A stretch of DNA of 64,000 nt from Paraburkholderia franconis. GTDB taxonomy: Bacteria > Pseudomonadota > Gammaproteobacteria > Burkholderiales > Burkholderiaceae. Made by a program: the position numbers and the translations under genes. The notes below the pieces were generated by a model that did not search any database, was not told the DNA's origin, and saw nothing but the letters and a program-made list of their open reading frames with translations. The DNA lies in NCBI RefSeq assembly GCF_009362735.1, contig NZ_WHNP01000002.1, positions 297,671 to 361,670 on the forward strand, in the 5' to 3' direction. Of this stretch, positions 10,885 through 21,888 are shown in pieces. The number at the start of each line of letters is the position of its first letter. Position 1 is the first letter of the stretch.

Positions 10885-10993
10885 ATTGGAAGTTTACACT
10901 AGGCCCCTTCTCCATGACGTTTGCGACGCTGCGCTAGCGGCGTCGGCCGCTCTGGCGCGGTGACGGAACGGGCCGTACTGCTCATCGCTCCCC

Positions 10994-12361
10994 ATGCTCG
11001 ACAATCTCACTCAACGGATGGCGCGCGTCGTCAAGACGCTGCGCGGCGAAGCCCGCCTCACCGAGGCGAACACCCAGGAGATGCTGCGCGAAGTGCGCCT
11101 CGCGCTCCTCGAAGCGGACGTGGCGCTGCCCGTCGTGCGCGACTTCATCGCGAAGGTGAAGGAGAAGGCGCTCGGCGAGGAAGTGATCGCCAGCCTGTCG
11201 CCGGGTCAGGCGCTCGTCGGCGTCGTGCAGCGCGAGCTGACGGCCGTGATCGGCGGCGACTACGAAGGCAAGGCCGCCGAACTGGACCTCGCCGTCACGC
11301 CGCCTGCAATCATTCTGATGGCGGGTCTGCAGGGCGCGGGTAAGACGACCACCGTCGGCAAGCTCGCGAAGCTGCTGCGCGAGAAGTACAAGAAGAAAGT
11401 GCTGACCGTGTCGTGCGACGTGTATCGCCCCGCCGCTATCGCTCAGTTGAAGACCGTGACCGAGCAGGTCGGCGCCGATTTCTTCCCATCGCAACCGGAC
11501 CAGAAGCCCGTCGACATCGCGCGTGCCGCCGTCGACTGGGCGAAGCGTCACTATCACGATGTGCTGCTCGTCGACACGGCCGGCCGTCTCGGTATCGACG
11601 AAGCGATGATGAACGAGATCACGGCGCTGCATAAGGCGCTCGATCCGGCGGAAACGCTCTTCGTCGTCGATGCGATGCTCGGTCAGGATGCCGTGAACAC
11701 CGCGAAGGCGTTCAACGACGCACTGCCGCTCACGGGCGTCGTGCTGACGAAGCTCGACGGCGACTCGCGCGGTGGCGCGGCGCTGTCCGTGCGTCATGTG
11801 ACGGGCAAGCCGATCAAGTTCGTCGGCGTCGCGGAAAAGCTCGATGGCCTCGAGATCTTCTATCCGGACCGGATGGCGAACCGGATTCTCGGCATGGGCG
11901 ACATTCTCGCGCTCGTCGAGGAAGCGCAGCGCGGCGTCGACGTGCAGGCTGCGCAGAAGCTCGCCGACAAGGTCAAGAAAGGCGGCGACTTCGATCTGAA
12001 CGATTTCCGCGCGCAGCTTTCACAGATGAAGAAGATGGGCGGCCTGTCGTCGCTGATGGACAAGCTGCCCGCGCAGTTCCAGCAGGCCGCGTCGAACGCC
12101 GACATGGGTCAGGCCGAGAAGCAGATGCGCCGCATGGAAGGCATCATCAACTCGATGACGCCCGCCGAGCGCGCAAAGCCCGAGCTGATCAAGGCGACGC
12201 GCAAGCGACGCATCGCGGCGGGCGCGGGCGTGCAGGTGCAGGAAGTCAACCGTCTACTGAACCAGTACGACCAGATGCGCACGATGATGAAGAAGCTCAA
12301 GGGCGGCAACCTGCAGAAGATGATGCGCGGCATGAAGGGCATGATGCCGGGCATGCGCTGA
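10994..12361 (+). CDS. ffh: Signal recognition particle protein (Ffh)
   Basis: SRP54 GTPase of 455 residues that binds 4.5S RNA and the signal sequences of nascent inner-membrane proteins and docks with FtsY. The N domain (1-90) is followed by the G domain with GLQGAGKTTTVGK, LLVDTAGRLG and LTKLDGDSRGG, then the Met-rich M domain (about 300-455; for example MKKMGGLSSLMDKL and MRTMMKKLKGG). The C-terminus GMKGMMPGMR is typical. The start ATG is chosen from MLDNLTQRM, the conserved N-terminus. It is divergent from the CcsA-like gene and likely monocistronic. Confidence 0.97.
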   Translation: MLDNLTQRMARVVKTLRGEARLTEANTQEMLREVRLALLEADVALPVVRDFIAKVKEKALGEEVIASLSPGQALVGVVQRELTAVIGGDYEGKAAELDLAVTPPAIILMAGLQGAGKTTTVGKLAKLLREKYKKKVLTVSCDVYRPAAIAQLKTVTEQVGADFFPSQPDQKPVDIARAAVDWAKRHYHDVLLVDTAGRLGIDEAMMNEITALHKALDPAETLFVVDAMLGQDAVNTAKAFNDALPLTGVVLTKLDGDSRGGAALSVRHVTGKPIKFVGVAEKLDGLEIFYPDRMANRILGMGDILALVEEAQRGVDVQAAQKLADKVKKGGDFDLNDFRAQLSQMKKMGGLSSLMDKLPAQFQQAASNADMGQAEKQMRRMEGIINSMTPAERAKPELIKATRKRRIAAGAGVQVQEVNRLLNQYDQMRTMMKKLKGGNLQKMMRGMKGMMPGMR

Positions 12362-12514
12362 TCCCTCTCGGCCGCATGCGCTCCTTCGCAGATGCGAGCG
12401 CGCGGCGGCCATCTCGACCCGATGCGTATGCCGAACGAAGGCGCGGGTATATGCTGTAGCGCACCGGGTCGTTGTCTCTCACACTATGTATACAGTTACC
12501 GCCCGCCAGACGTC

Positions 12515-13066
12515 ATGAATCGCGAAGAAGCTCTCCACATTTTCCGCCACTCCGAAGAAATCGTTTCGGCCAGCGACGTCCACGCCTCCATCGGCCGCAT
12601 GGCGGACGCCATCCGCGCCGAGATGGCCGAAGACTTTCCGCTCGTGCTGTCGGTGATGGGTGGCGCGGCGGTGTTCACGGGCATGTTGCTGCCGCACCTG
12701 GATTTCCCGCTCGAGTTCGACTACATCCACCTCACCCGCTATCGCAACGCGATCAAGGGCAGCGCGGAAATGCAATGGCGCGTTGCGCCCGCCGAGTCGG
12801 TGAAGGACCGCGTCGTGCTGGTGCTCGACGACATCCTCGACGAAGGCGAGACGATGGCCGCGATCCGTGACCGCATCATGGCGATGGGCGCGAAGCGCTT
12901 CATGAGCGCGGTGCTGTGCGAGAAGATCATTCCGAAGGCGAAGCCGCTGCGCCCGGACTTTTGCGGCTTCGAAGTGCCGGACCGTTACGTGTTCGGTTGC
13001 GGGATGGACGCGAGGGGATACTGGCGCAATCTGCCCACTATTCGCGCGTTGACGGAAGGCGCGTGA
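12515..13066 (+). CDS. hpt: Hypoxanthine-guanine phosphoribosyltransferase
   Basis: Purine salvage enzyme of 183 residues that makes IMP or GMP from the free base and PRPP. The PRPP-binding motif VLVLDDILDEGETM lies at about 107-120, preceded by the flexible loop region (YIHLTRYRN). A Trp/Arg-rich C-terminus (DARGYWRNLP) fits the beta-proteobacterial group labelled 'hypoxanthine-guanine phosphoribosyltransferase'. I start at the ATG of MNREEALHIF; the open frame runs 120 bases further upstream but that part is non-conserved in character. A bidirectional terminator separates it from the convergent marC-family gene. Confidence 0.9.
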   Translation: MNREEALHIFRHSEEIVSASDVHASIGRMADAIRAEMAEDFPLVLSVMGGAAVFTGMLLPHLDFPLEFDYIHLTRYRNAIKGSAEMQWRVAPAESVKDRVVLVLDDILDEGETMAAIRDRIMAMGAKRFMSAVLCEKIIPKAKPLRPDFCGFEVPDRYVFGCGMDARGYWRNLPTIRALTEGA

Positions 13067-13090
13067 CGCTTTTCTGCTGATGCCCAAACG

Positions 13091-13118
13091 AAAAAGCGAC
13101 CTCATGGGTCGCTTTTTT
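13091..13118. terminator. Bidirectional terminator between hpt and the marC-family gene
   Basis: AAAAAGCGACC pairs with GGTCGCTTTTT around TCATG, giving A- and T-runs on both sides. It serves two convergent genes. Confidence 0.8.
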
Positions 13119-13138
13119 ATTGCTTCATTGATTCAGTT

Positions 13139-13738
13139 TCAAAGCTGATGCACGAAGGAGCGAATGCCGCCCAGCATCATTTCGACTGAAATCGCGACGA
13201 GCACGAGACCCATCAACCGCTCGAAGGCCATCACGGTACGTTCACCGAGCCATTGCTGGATACGCTCGGCCAGCACCAGCACGATCGCGCAGACGATCAT
13301 CGTCACCGTCAGCGCCGCCACCCATTCGGCCATTTTGCTCGGTGCCTGAGACGTCAGCAGCATCACCGTCGCGAGCGCCGACGGACCGGCGAGCGCCGGA
13401 ATCGCGAGCGGCACGATCAGCGGCTCGGCGGCGCGCGAATCGGCGCCGAACGGGCCATCGGGATGCGGGAAGATCATCCGCAGCGCGATCAGAAACAGCA
13501 CGATCCCGCCGCCGATGCGCAACGACAGATCGGTCAGGCTCATCATCCGCAGAAAGCGGTCGCCGACGAGCATGAAGACCAGCAGGATCACGAACGCGGT
13601 GGCGACTTCGCGCAGAATCACGCGGATGCGCCGGTGAGGCGCAACACCCCGCAAGCAGTTGATGAAGAGCGGGATGTTGCCGAGTGGATCAGTGATGAGA
13701 ATGAGCAGGACGGTCGCAGACAGGAAGTTGTACTCCAC
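13139..13738 (-). CDS. MarC family integral membrane protein
   Basis: 199 residues with about six transmembrane segments, including FLSATVLLILITDPLGNIPL at the N-terminus and ALMGLVLVAISVEMMLGGI near the C-terminus in related form. The LITDPLGNIPLF motif and the PLAIPALAGPSALATVML motif are hallmarks of the MarC/YhgN/SnatA family. Despite the name, MarC itself has no proven role in multiple antibiotic resistance; a relative (SnatA) transports amino acids. It lies 12 bases after proS on the same strand and probably shares its transcript. Confidence 0.9.
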   Translation of the reverse strand: MEYNFLSATVLLILITDPLGNIPLFINCLRGVAPHRRIRVILREVATAFVILLVFMLVGDRFLRMMSLTDLSLRIGGGIVLFLIALRMIFPHPDGPFGADSRAAEPLIVPLAIPALAGPSALATVMLLTSQAPSKMAEWVAALTVTMIVCAIVLVLAERIQQWLGERTVMAFERLMGLVLVAISVEMMLGGIRSFVHQL

Positions 13739-13750
13739 TGTCCGCTCCCG

Positions 13751-15499
<1,749 letters not shown>

Positions 15500-15727
15500 T
15501 CAGAATTTTCCAAAAGCGGCGGACCAAAAGGGCCGCCCGAAGAGGTAAGACGATGGGTTCGCGCGCCTGAGCGCCGGCCACACCAACACACGCCGAATAG
15601 CGATTGTCGCATGCGCCGGCATTTGTCCAGCGGCGTTGGGAAGCGGCTCTCGCGGCGGCGGGCGCAGCCTGTTACGTCCAATCGCGCCAATCTGGTGCGA
15701 AGCGGTGCGTCGGACCCGTTATCTGTT

Positions 15728-15733
15728 TATAAT
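15728..15733 (+). promoter_or_regulatory. Consensus -10 element upstream of rppH
   Basis: A perfect TATAAT lies 34 bases before the rppH start. No good -35 sits 16-18 bp upstream, so this is a partial promoter call. Confidence 0.4.
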
Positions 15734-15766
15734 CAAAGCAATTTTAAAGGATTCGAAGGTGGTTGT

Positions 15767-16462
15767 ATGCTGGATCGTGAAGGCTTTCGCCCGAACGTCG
15801 GCATCATCCTCTTGAACGCTCGCAACGAGGTGTTTTGGGGCAAACGGCTCCGTGAACATTCCTGGCAGTTTCCGCAAGGGGGCATCAAATACGGTGAAAC
15901 CCCCGTGCAAGCGATGTATCGGGAGTTACACGAAGAAACCGGCCTGCTTCCGGAGCATGTCAAGGTTATCGGTCGCACGCGCGACTGGTTGCGTTACGAG
16001 GTGCCGGACAAGTTCATCAAGCGCGAGGTTCGCGGTCACTACCGCGGCCAGAAGCAGATCTGGTTCCTGCTCCGGATGATTGGACGCGATTGCGACATCT
16101 GTTTGCGCGCGACCGATCACCCGGAGTTCGATGCCTGGCGCTGGAATGAGTACTGGGTGCCGCTCGACTGCGTGATCGAGTTCAAGCGGGATGTGTATCA
16201 GCTGGCGTTAACAGAGTTGTCCCGCTTCCTGCGGCGGCCTCAGCCGCGCACGGAACGGCCCGGCGGACATCATCACGGGCAACGCTATCCGCGGATGGCG
16301 TCGTCGGTGAATACGCCGCCCGGAGCGTCGATGGCGTCCGCGTCATCCGTGGCCGCGGTCACGACGACGATCGTCGTCGAAACGACGCTGCGTGCGACAA
16401 TCGGGTCGGACTGTTCGTCGACGGAAGACCCGGTCGTTCAGGCGCCGGGACTGCGCGACTGA
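15767..16462 (+). CDS. rppH: RNA pyrophosphohydrolase (RppH/NudH)
   Basis: Nudix enzyme that converts 5'-triphosphate mRNA ends to monophosphates, starting RNase E decay. The N-terminus [17 protein letters not shown] is the conserved RppH start, and the Nudix box fits GX5EX7REUXEEXGU exactly at residues 38-60 (G38, E44, R52, E53, E56, E57, G59). The family domain ends near residue 165 ([10 protein letters not shown]). About 65 further residues form a His/Gly- then Ser/Thr/Val/Ala-rich low-complexity tail absent from E. coli RppH (176 aa). I chose the ATG at 15767; the open frame continues far upstream without conserved content. Confidence 0.93.
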   Translation: MLDREGFRPNVGIILLNARNEVFWGKRLREHSWQFPQGGIKYGETPVQAMYRELHEETGLLPEHVKVIGRTRDWLRYEVPDKFIKREVRGHYRGQKQIWFLLRMIGRDCDICLRATDHPEFDAWRWNEYWVPLDCVIEFKRDVYQLALTELSRFLRRPQPRTERPGGHHHGQRYPRMASSVNTPPGASMASASSVAAVTTTIVVETTLRATIGSDCSSTEDPVVQAPGLRD

Positions 16463-16550
16463 CTCTGTGCGGCAATCCATGCCGCATCTGCCGATGCAGC
16501 GTGCCGCTGTGGGGTACGACACGCTGCGCCGGCGTTTCGAGGAAACCATA

Positions 16551-17126
16551 TTGAAAGTATCTGCTTTCGCCGTGGCGTGCGTCGCCACTGGCGTTCTGCT
16601 GTCTGCCTGTTCGAGCACCAAAAGCTCCAACTCCAACGCGTCCGACGGACCGAAGAGCGACTTTCAGTACCTGCTCGACCGGCCTTCGACCTGGACCGAA
16701 AAAAAGGTCGATACGCTCCCGCCAATGCCGCAACCAGGCAATCTGCTCCCGTTCACCGTTTCGCAGAACACGACGCTTCAGTTCGCGCTCGATGCGAAAT
16801 CGCTGACCGTCGATGACGACGGCGTCGTTCGCTACACGGTGGTGATCACGAGCCCGAGCGGTGCGCGCAACGTCAACTACGAGGGCATCCGCTGCCAGGA
16901 CTACTCGTGGAAGCTGTATGCGGGCCTTAACGCAGACCACGACGACTGGGACCGCACGGTCGAAAACGACTGGACGCGTATCGAAAACGGCGATCTGAAC
17001 GCGTACCACGCGTCGCTCTATCAGGATTACTTCTGCTCGAGCAAAATGCCGACCGGCAAGGCGGATGCGATCCTGACCAACATCAGATACAAGCGCGCGA
17101 ACAGCACATTGATTCGCGGCAATTGA
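16551..17126 (+). CDS. CNP1-like lipoprotein
   Basis: 191 residues starting at a TTG, with GAGGAAA about 7 bases upstream. The N-terminus (LKVSAFAVACVATGVLLSACSS) is a lipoprotein signal with the lipobox LLSAC. The remainder carries the CNP1-like domain first seen in a neisserial protein (roughly residues 50-175, for example GIRCQDYSWKLYAG). Function is unknown; it is an envelope protein conserved beside proB/obgE in Burkholderiaceae. A minus-strand gene (proB) converges on it across a strong terminator. The in-frame extension upstream of the TTG is Arg-rich and does not look like protein. Confidence 0.8.
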   Translation: MKVSAFAVACVATGVLLSACSSTKSSNSNASDGPKSDFQYLLDRPSTWTEKKVDTLPPMPQPGNLLPFTVSQNTTLQFALDAKSLTVDDDGVVRYTVVITSPSGARNVNYEGIRCQDYSWKLYAGLNADHDDWDRTVENDWTRIENGDLNAYHASLYQDYFCSSKMPTGKADAILTNIRYKRANSTLIRGN

Positions 17127-17179
17127 TTCGGGCTCGATCCGCCTGCGGAAAGCGCGGAACCTCGATGACGCCGCAACAA

Positions 17180-17216
17180 AAAAAGCCGTCCCATCTTGCG
17201 ATGGGACGGCTTTTTG
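17180..17216. terminator. Bidirectional terminator between the CNP1-like gene and proB
   Basis: AAAAAGCCGTCCCAT pairs with ATGGGACGGCTTTTT across CTTGCG, with A-runs and T-runs on both sides. Confidence 0.88.
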
Positions 17217-17245
17217 TTTTCGGAGCGACGTTGCGTGACTGACTT

Positions 17246-18364
17246 CTAGACGAGCACCAGATTGTCCCGGTGGATCAATTCCGGCTCGAGCATATAGCCG
17301 AGCACCGTTTCGATCTCGCCGCTCGGACGACGCTGGATCAGCTTCGCCTCCGCGCTGCTGTAGTTCGTCAGTCCGCGCGCGACCTCACGCCCGGACGCGT
17401 TCAGACACGCAATCACCTCGCCGCGCGCAAACGCGCCCTGCACGCCGACGACGCCGATCGGCAGCAGGCTCTTGCCGCCCTCGGTGAGCTTTTCGACCGC
17501 GCCGTCGTCGATCACGACATGTCCGCGCACCTGCAGGTGATCCGCCATCCACTGCTTGCGCGCCGCCATCCGAGCGGTACGCGCGATGAGTTGTGTGCCG
17601 ATCGCCTCGCCCGCTGCGAGCCGCGCGAGCACATCCGCCTCGCGGCCGCTTGCGATCACCGTGTTCGCACCGCTATGCGCCGCACGTTTCGCCGCGAGAA
17701 TCTTCGTCAGCATGCCGCCGCGGCCGATGCTCGACCCGGCGCCGCCTGCCATCGCTTCCAGTTCCGGTGTACCGGCGTCGGCCTGCTGGACGAGAGTCGC
17801 GCTCGGATCCTTGCGCGGATCGGCGGTGAACAAGCCTTGCTGGTCGGTGAGGATGATCAACGCGTCGCCTTCGATCAGGTTCGCGACCAGCGCACCGAGC
17901 GTATCGTTGTCGCCGAACTTGATCTCGTCGGTGACGACCGTGTCGTTCTCGTTGATGATCGGCACGACGCCAAGACGCAGCAGCGTCAGCAGTGTCGATC
18001 GCGCGTTCAGATAGCGTTCGCGATCGGCCATATCGGCGTGCGTCAAAAGGATCTGCGCAGTGCGGATCGAATGCTCAGCGAAGCGGCTTTCGTAGACCTG
18101 CGCGAGCCCCATCTGCCCGACGGCGGCGGCCGCCTGCAGCTCGTCGATTTCGCGCGGGCGCTTCGTCCAGCCAAGGCGTTGCATGCCCTCGGCGATCGCG
18201 CCGGAGCTGACGAGCACAACTTCCTTGCCCTGTTCGCGCAGCGCGGCAATCTGAGCGGCCCAGAGACCGATTGCTGCATGATCGAGCCCGCGCCCGTCGT
18301 TCGTGACGAGGCTCGACCCGACTTTCACCACCAATCGCCTGGAATCTGCGATAACGGAACGCAT
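17246..18364 (-). CDS. proB: Glutamate 5-kinase (ProB) with PUA domain
   Basis: First enzyme of proline synthesis: phosphorylates L-glutamate to gamma-glutamyl phosphate. 372 residues. The amino-acid kinase domain begins [12 protein letters not shown], with [13 protein letters not shown] and the substrate loop NENDTV. The glycine-rich [14 protein letters not shown] segment binds substrate and ATP. The C-terminal PUA domain (about 280-365) is present, as in E. coli ProB. The enzyme is normally feedback-inhibited by proline. It lies 73 bases after obgE and is probably the last gene of rplU-rpmA-obgE-proB. Confidence 0.95.
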   Translation of the reverse strand: MRSVIADSRRLVVKVGSSLVTNDGRGLDHAAIGLWAAQIAALREQGKEVVLVSSGAIAEGMQRLGWTKRPREIDELQAAAAVGQMGLAQVYESRFAEHSIRTAQILLTHADMADRERYLNARSTLLTLLRLGVVPIINENDTVVTDEIKFGDNDTLGALVANLIEGDALIILTDQQGLFTADPRKDPSATLVQQADAGTPELEAMAGGAGSSIGRGGMLTKILAAKRAAHSGANTVIASGREADVLARLAAGEAIGTQLIARTARMAARKQWMADHLQVRGHVVIDDGAVEKLTEGGKSLLPIGVVGVQGAFARGEVIACLNASGREVARGLTNYSSAEAKLIQRRPSGEIETVLGYMLEPELIHRDNLVLV

Positions 18365-18437
18365 TGTGCGCGGTCTCCAAGATGATTCGTAAGGCCGGCG
18401 CGTGCTGGGAGTACGCCGGCATCCGGGTTACGGCTGC

Positions 18438-19553
<1,116 letters not shown>

Positions 19554-19606
19554 TTACTCCGTCCCGTGTGTATTGCTATTTTGCCGCGCGTTGCGCGCGT
19601 GCACCA

Positions 19607-19622
19607 TTGGCCGTTTGGCCAG
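19607..19622. repeat. Dispersed GGCC-N4-GGCC motif, copy A
   Basis: TTGGCCGTTTGGCCAG lies 57 bases upstream of the obgE start. Its arms TGGCC/GGCCA are a perfect inverted repeat around GTTT. Related copies are at 21810, 23201 and 34343. Confidence 0.5.
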
Positions 19623-19725
19623 ATCGACCTTGATTCTTGTCGGTTCGCGACAATGGAATGCGGCGACGATACGGGTCCGCGAACGAAAACTCTCACAGCA
19701 GACCCGCAAACAAGACCCGCAAACA

Positions 19726-19758
19726 AAAAGGCCCCGCAAACTTCGCGGGGCCTTTTTT
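19726..19758 (-). terminator. Terminator or attenuator between rpmA and obgE
   Basis: AAAAGGCCCCGC pairs with GCGGGGCCTTTT around AAACTT. On the minus strand it is followed by T5GT3. Since obgE continues on the same strand, it probably reduces read-through from the ribosomal protein genes. Confidence 0.78.
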
Positions 19759-19791
19759 CCGGTCCTGAAGCCCGTGGTGCCTGATTTAATC

Positions 19792-20052
19792 TCAGACAGC
19801 CGGGACGACGTTGACCATGTGCTTCTTGTCGGCGCCCTTCGTCGTGAACTTGACGTGGCCGTCGACCAGTGCAAACAGCGTGTGATCCTTGCCGATGCCG
19901 ACGTTCTCGCCAGCGTGCATGCGCGTACCGCGCTGACGCACGATGATGCCGCCAGCCAGGATCGCCTGACCGCCGTAAACCTTAACGCCGAGGCGCTTCG
20001 ACTCGGAGTCGCGGCCGTTCCGGGAAGAGCCGCCTGCCTTTTTGTGTGCCAT
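19792..20052 (-). CDS. rpmA: 50S ribosomal protein L27
   Basis: 86 residues. The N-terminus [19 protein letters not shown] is the canonical L27 sequence whose tail reaches the peptidyl-transferase centre; no Firmicutes-type N-terminal cleavage extension is present. The body has [15 protein letters not shown]. It sits 24 bases after rplU, the standard pairing. Confidence 0.98.
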   Translation of the reverse strand: MAHKKAGGSSRNGRDSESKRLGVKVYGGQAILAGGIIVRQRGTRMHAGENVGIGKDHTLFALVDGHVKFTTKGADKKHMVNVVPAV

Positions 20053-20076
20053 GTGATTACTCCTTGCCCGATGCGC

Positions 20077-20388
20077 TTACGCGTTGATCGCGTCGATGCG
20101 CAGTTCGGTGTAGTTCTGGCGGTGGCCGCCATGCTTTTGGTAGTGCTTCCGGCGACGCATCTTGAAGATGGTCACTTTGGCGTGACGACCGTGCGACACA
20201 ACGGTGGCCTTGACGGAAGCCCCACTGACCAGCGGCGTACCGAACTTAATCGATTCGCCTTCGCCCACTGCGAGAACCTGGTCGAGCGTGATTTCAGCGT
20301 CAATGTCTGCCGGTATCTGTTCTACTTTAAGTTTTTCGCCGACAGCAACCTTATACTGCTTGCCGCCGGTTTTTATGACCGCGTACAT
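20077..20388 (-). CDS. rplU: 50S ribosomal protein L21
   Basis: 103 residues. [20 protein letters not shown] is the conserved start and [16 protein letters not shown] the RNA-binding signature. First gene of rplU-rpmA with a near-consensus promoter about 55 bases upstream of the ATG. The open frame extends further upstream but the ATG at 20388 gives the family length. Confidence 0.98.
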   Translation of the reverse strand: MYAVIKTGGKQYKVAVGEKLKVEQIPADIDAEITLDQVLAVGEGESIKFGTPLVSGASVKATVVSHGRHAKVTIFKMRRRKHYQKHGGHRQNYTELRIDAINA

Positions 20389-20443
20389 TGAAAACCTCAC
20401 TCTGGATTCATTTTTCCCGACGCACCACGCGCGGAAACTCTCA

Positions 20444-20472
20444 ATTATACATAGAGTTAGCTCCGCGGTCAA
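20444..20472 (-). promoter_or_regulatory. Strong sigma70 promoter of rplU-rpmA
   Basis: On the minus strand TTGACC (20472-20467) and a perfect TATAAT (20449-20444) are separated by 17 bp. This fits the high expression expected of ribosomal protein genes. Confidence 0.8.
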
Positions 20473-20585
20473 AAGCAGTTGACAACGGCCACATCAGGCC
20501 GTCCGACGCGCGATAAACGCGACATGCCGATGCCAAAACGGCCACGTTCGTAGGGTGTACGGCGCTGAATTACCGCAGTTCGCCT

Positions 20586-20591
20586 TATAAT
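20586..20591 (+). promoter_or_regulatory. Consensus -10 element upstream of ispB
   Basis: TATAAT lies 27 bases before the ispB ATG. No convincing -35 accompanies it at 16-18 bp, so the call rests on the -10 alone. It would give a very short leader. Confidence 0.4.
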
Positions 20592-20617
20592 TCGCGGCAC
20601 TACCCGAATTCGTCACC

Positions 20618-21610
20618 ATGTCGTCAACCGCCACTCCTACCCCTAACGCAGCCAATCTGCTTGCGCCGATCGTCGAAGACATGCAGCAGGTGAATCGCGT
20701 CATCCGGCACCGCCTGGCGTCCGAGGTGATGCTGATCAACCAGATCTCCGAGTACATCATCAGTGCCGGAGGCAAGCGCCTGCGCCCCGCGCTGCTCCTG
20801 CTCGTGGCGCGCGCGCTCGGTGACAGAACGGGGCATCGGCACGAACTGGCGGCCGTCGTCGAATTCATCCACACGGCAACGCTGCTGCACGACGATGTCG
20901 TCGACGAATCCGATCTGCGCCGCGGGCGTCAGACGGCAAATGCATTGTTCGGCAACGCGGCGAGCGTGCTGGTCGGCGACTTTCTGTATTCGCGCTCGTT
21001 CCAGATGATGGTCGGCGTGGGCAAGATGCGCGTCATGGAGATTCTTTCGGAAGCGACCAACATCATTTCCGAAGGCGAAGTGCTGCAACTTCTGAACATG
21101 CACGACGCCGACGTAGACGAAGCGCGCTACATGCAGGTGATCCGCTACAAGACGGCCAAGCTGTTCGAAGCCGCCGCCCAGTTGGGCGCCGTGCTGTCGG
21201 GCGTGGATGCGACCACGGAAGCCGCCGCCGCTGAGTTCGGCCGACGCATCGGCACAGCGTTCCAGATCATGGACGACTGGCTCGACTACACTGGCACGCC
21301 CGAGTCGATGGGCAAGAACGCCGGCGACGATCTGCGCGAAGGCAAGCCGACGCTGCCGCTCATCTACTTGATCGAGCGCGGCACGCCGGAGCAGGCGGCG
21401 TTGGCGCGCGAGGCAATTGAACAGGGTGGGACCGATCGCTTCGACGAGATCTTCGACGCGATCACGCGCTCGGGCGCGCTTGATCACACGCTCGAATGCG
21501 CAAAGCAGGAAGCGCAAGCGGCAGCAGCAGCAATTTCTTCGTTTCCCAGTTCCATTTACAAGGAAAGCCTGCTAGAATTATGTTCTTACTCGACGACGAG
21601 ACAGTCTTAA
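20618..21610 (+). CDS. ispB: Octaprenyl diphosphate synthase (IspB)
   Basis: Trans-long-chain polyprenyl diphosphate synthase of 330 residues that makes the side chain of ubiquinone. The first Asp-rich motif is LLHDDVVDESDLRRG (about 90-104) and the second is FQIMDDWLDYTG (about 215-226). The GGKRLRPALLLL motif near residue 51 binds IPP. Gene position beside rplU-rpmA, divergent, is the same as in E. coli and many proteobacteria. Product length (C40 or other) cannot be read reliably from sequence. The stop is 43 bases before tRNA-Pro, so the two may be co-transcribed. Confidence 0.94.
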   Translation: MSSTATPTPNAANLLAPIVEDMQQVNRVIRHRLASEVMLINQISEYIISAGGKRLRPALLLLVARALGDRTGHRHELAAVVEFIHTATLLHDDVVDESDLRRGRQTANALFGNAASVLVGDFLYSRSFQMMVGVGKMRVMEILSEATNIISEGEVLQLLNMHDADVDEARYMQVIRYKTAKLFEAAAQLGAVLSGVDATTEAAAAEFGRRIGTAFQIMDDWLDYTGTPESMGKNAGDDLREGKPTLPLIYLIERGTPEQAALAREAIEQGGTDRFDEIFDAITRSGALDHTLECAKQEAQAAAAAISSFPSSIYKESLLELCSYSTTRQS

Positions 21611-21653
21611 ACGAGACTGAAGCGCCGCATTAGTCTGAATCGAGTTACCAAAT

Positions 21654-21730
21654 CGGGGTGTAGCTTAGCCTGGTAGAGCGCTACGTTCGGGACGTAGAGG
21701 CCGGAGGTTCGAATCCTCTCACCCCGACCA
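21654..21730 (+). tRNA. tRNA-Pro (anticodon CGG)
   Basis: 77-nt cloverleaf including an encoded CCA. Acceptor CGGGGTG pairs with CACCCCG. The anticodon stem CTACG/CGTAG holds the loop TTCGGGA, which reads CGG and decodes CCG proline. The T-loop GGTTCGAATCC is standard. A terminator follows. Confidence 0.97.
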
Positions 21731-21737
21731 GATTTTG

Positions 21738-21768
21738 AAAAAACCGCGCATTGCGCGGTTTTTTTTCG
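21738..21768 (+). terminator. Terminator after tRNA-Pro
   Basis: AAAAACCGCGCA and TGCGCGGTTTTT form a tight hairpin followed by a total of eight T residues. Confidence 0.88.
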
Positions 21769-21809
21769 CCCGTCGCTTTGCCAATCAACTGAGTGGGCAG
21801 CAAGCCGAC

Positions 21810-21825
21810 CTGGCCATCCGGCCGA
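21810..21825. repeat. Dispersed GGCC-N4-GGCC motif, copy B
   Basis: CTGGCCATCCGGCCGA lies 64 bases upstream of the CNNM/CBS gene. A partial second element GCCGTCCGGCC follows at 21831. Confidence 0.45.
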
Positions 21826-21888
21826 TGAGAGCCGTCCGGCCCCTCTGCTATATTCTCCTCATCCCTCCCCTTCTCTTATTCACGACGC

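Noticed and set aside
12362..12514. Possible terminator or small RNA between ffh and hpt
   Set aside because: Only imperfect GC-rich pairing and no T-run.
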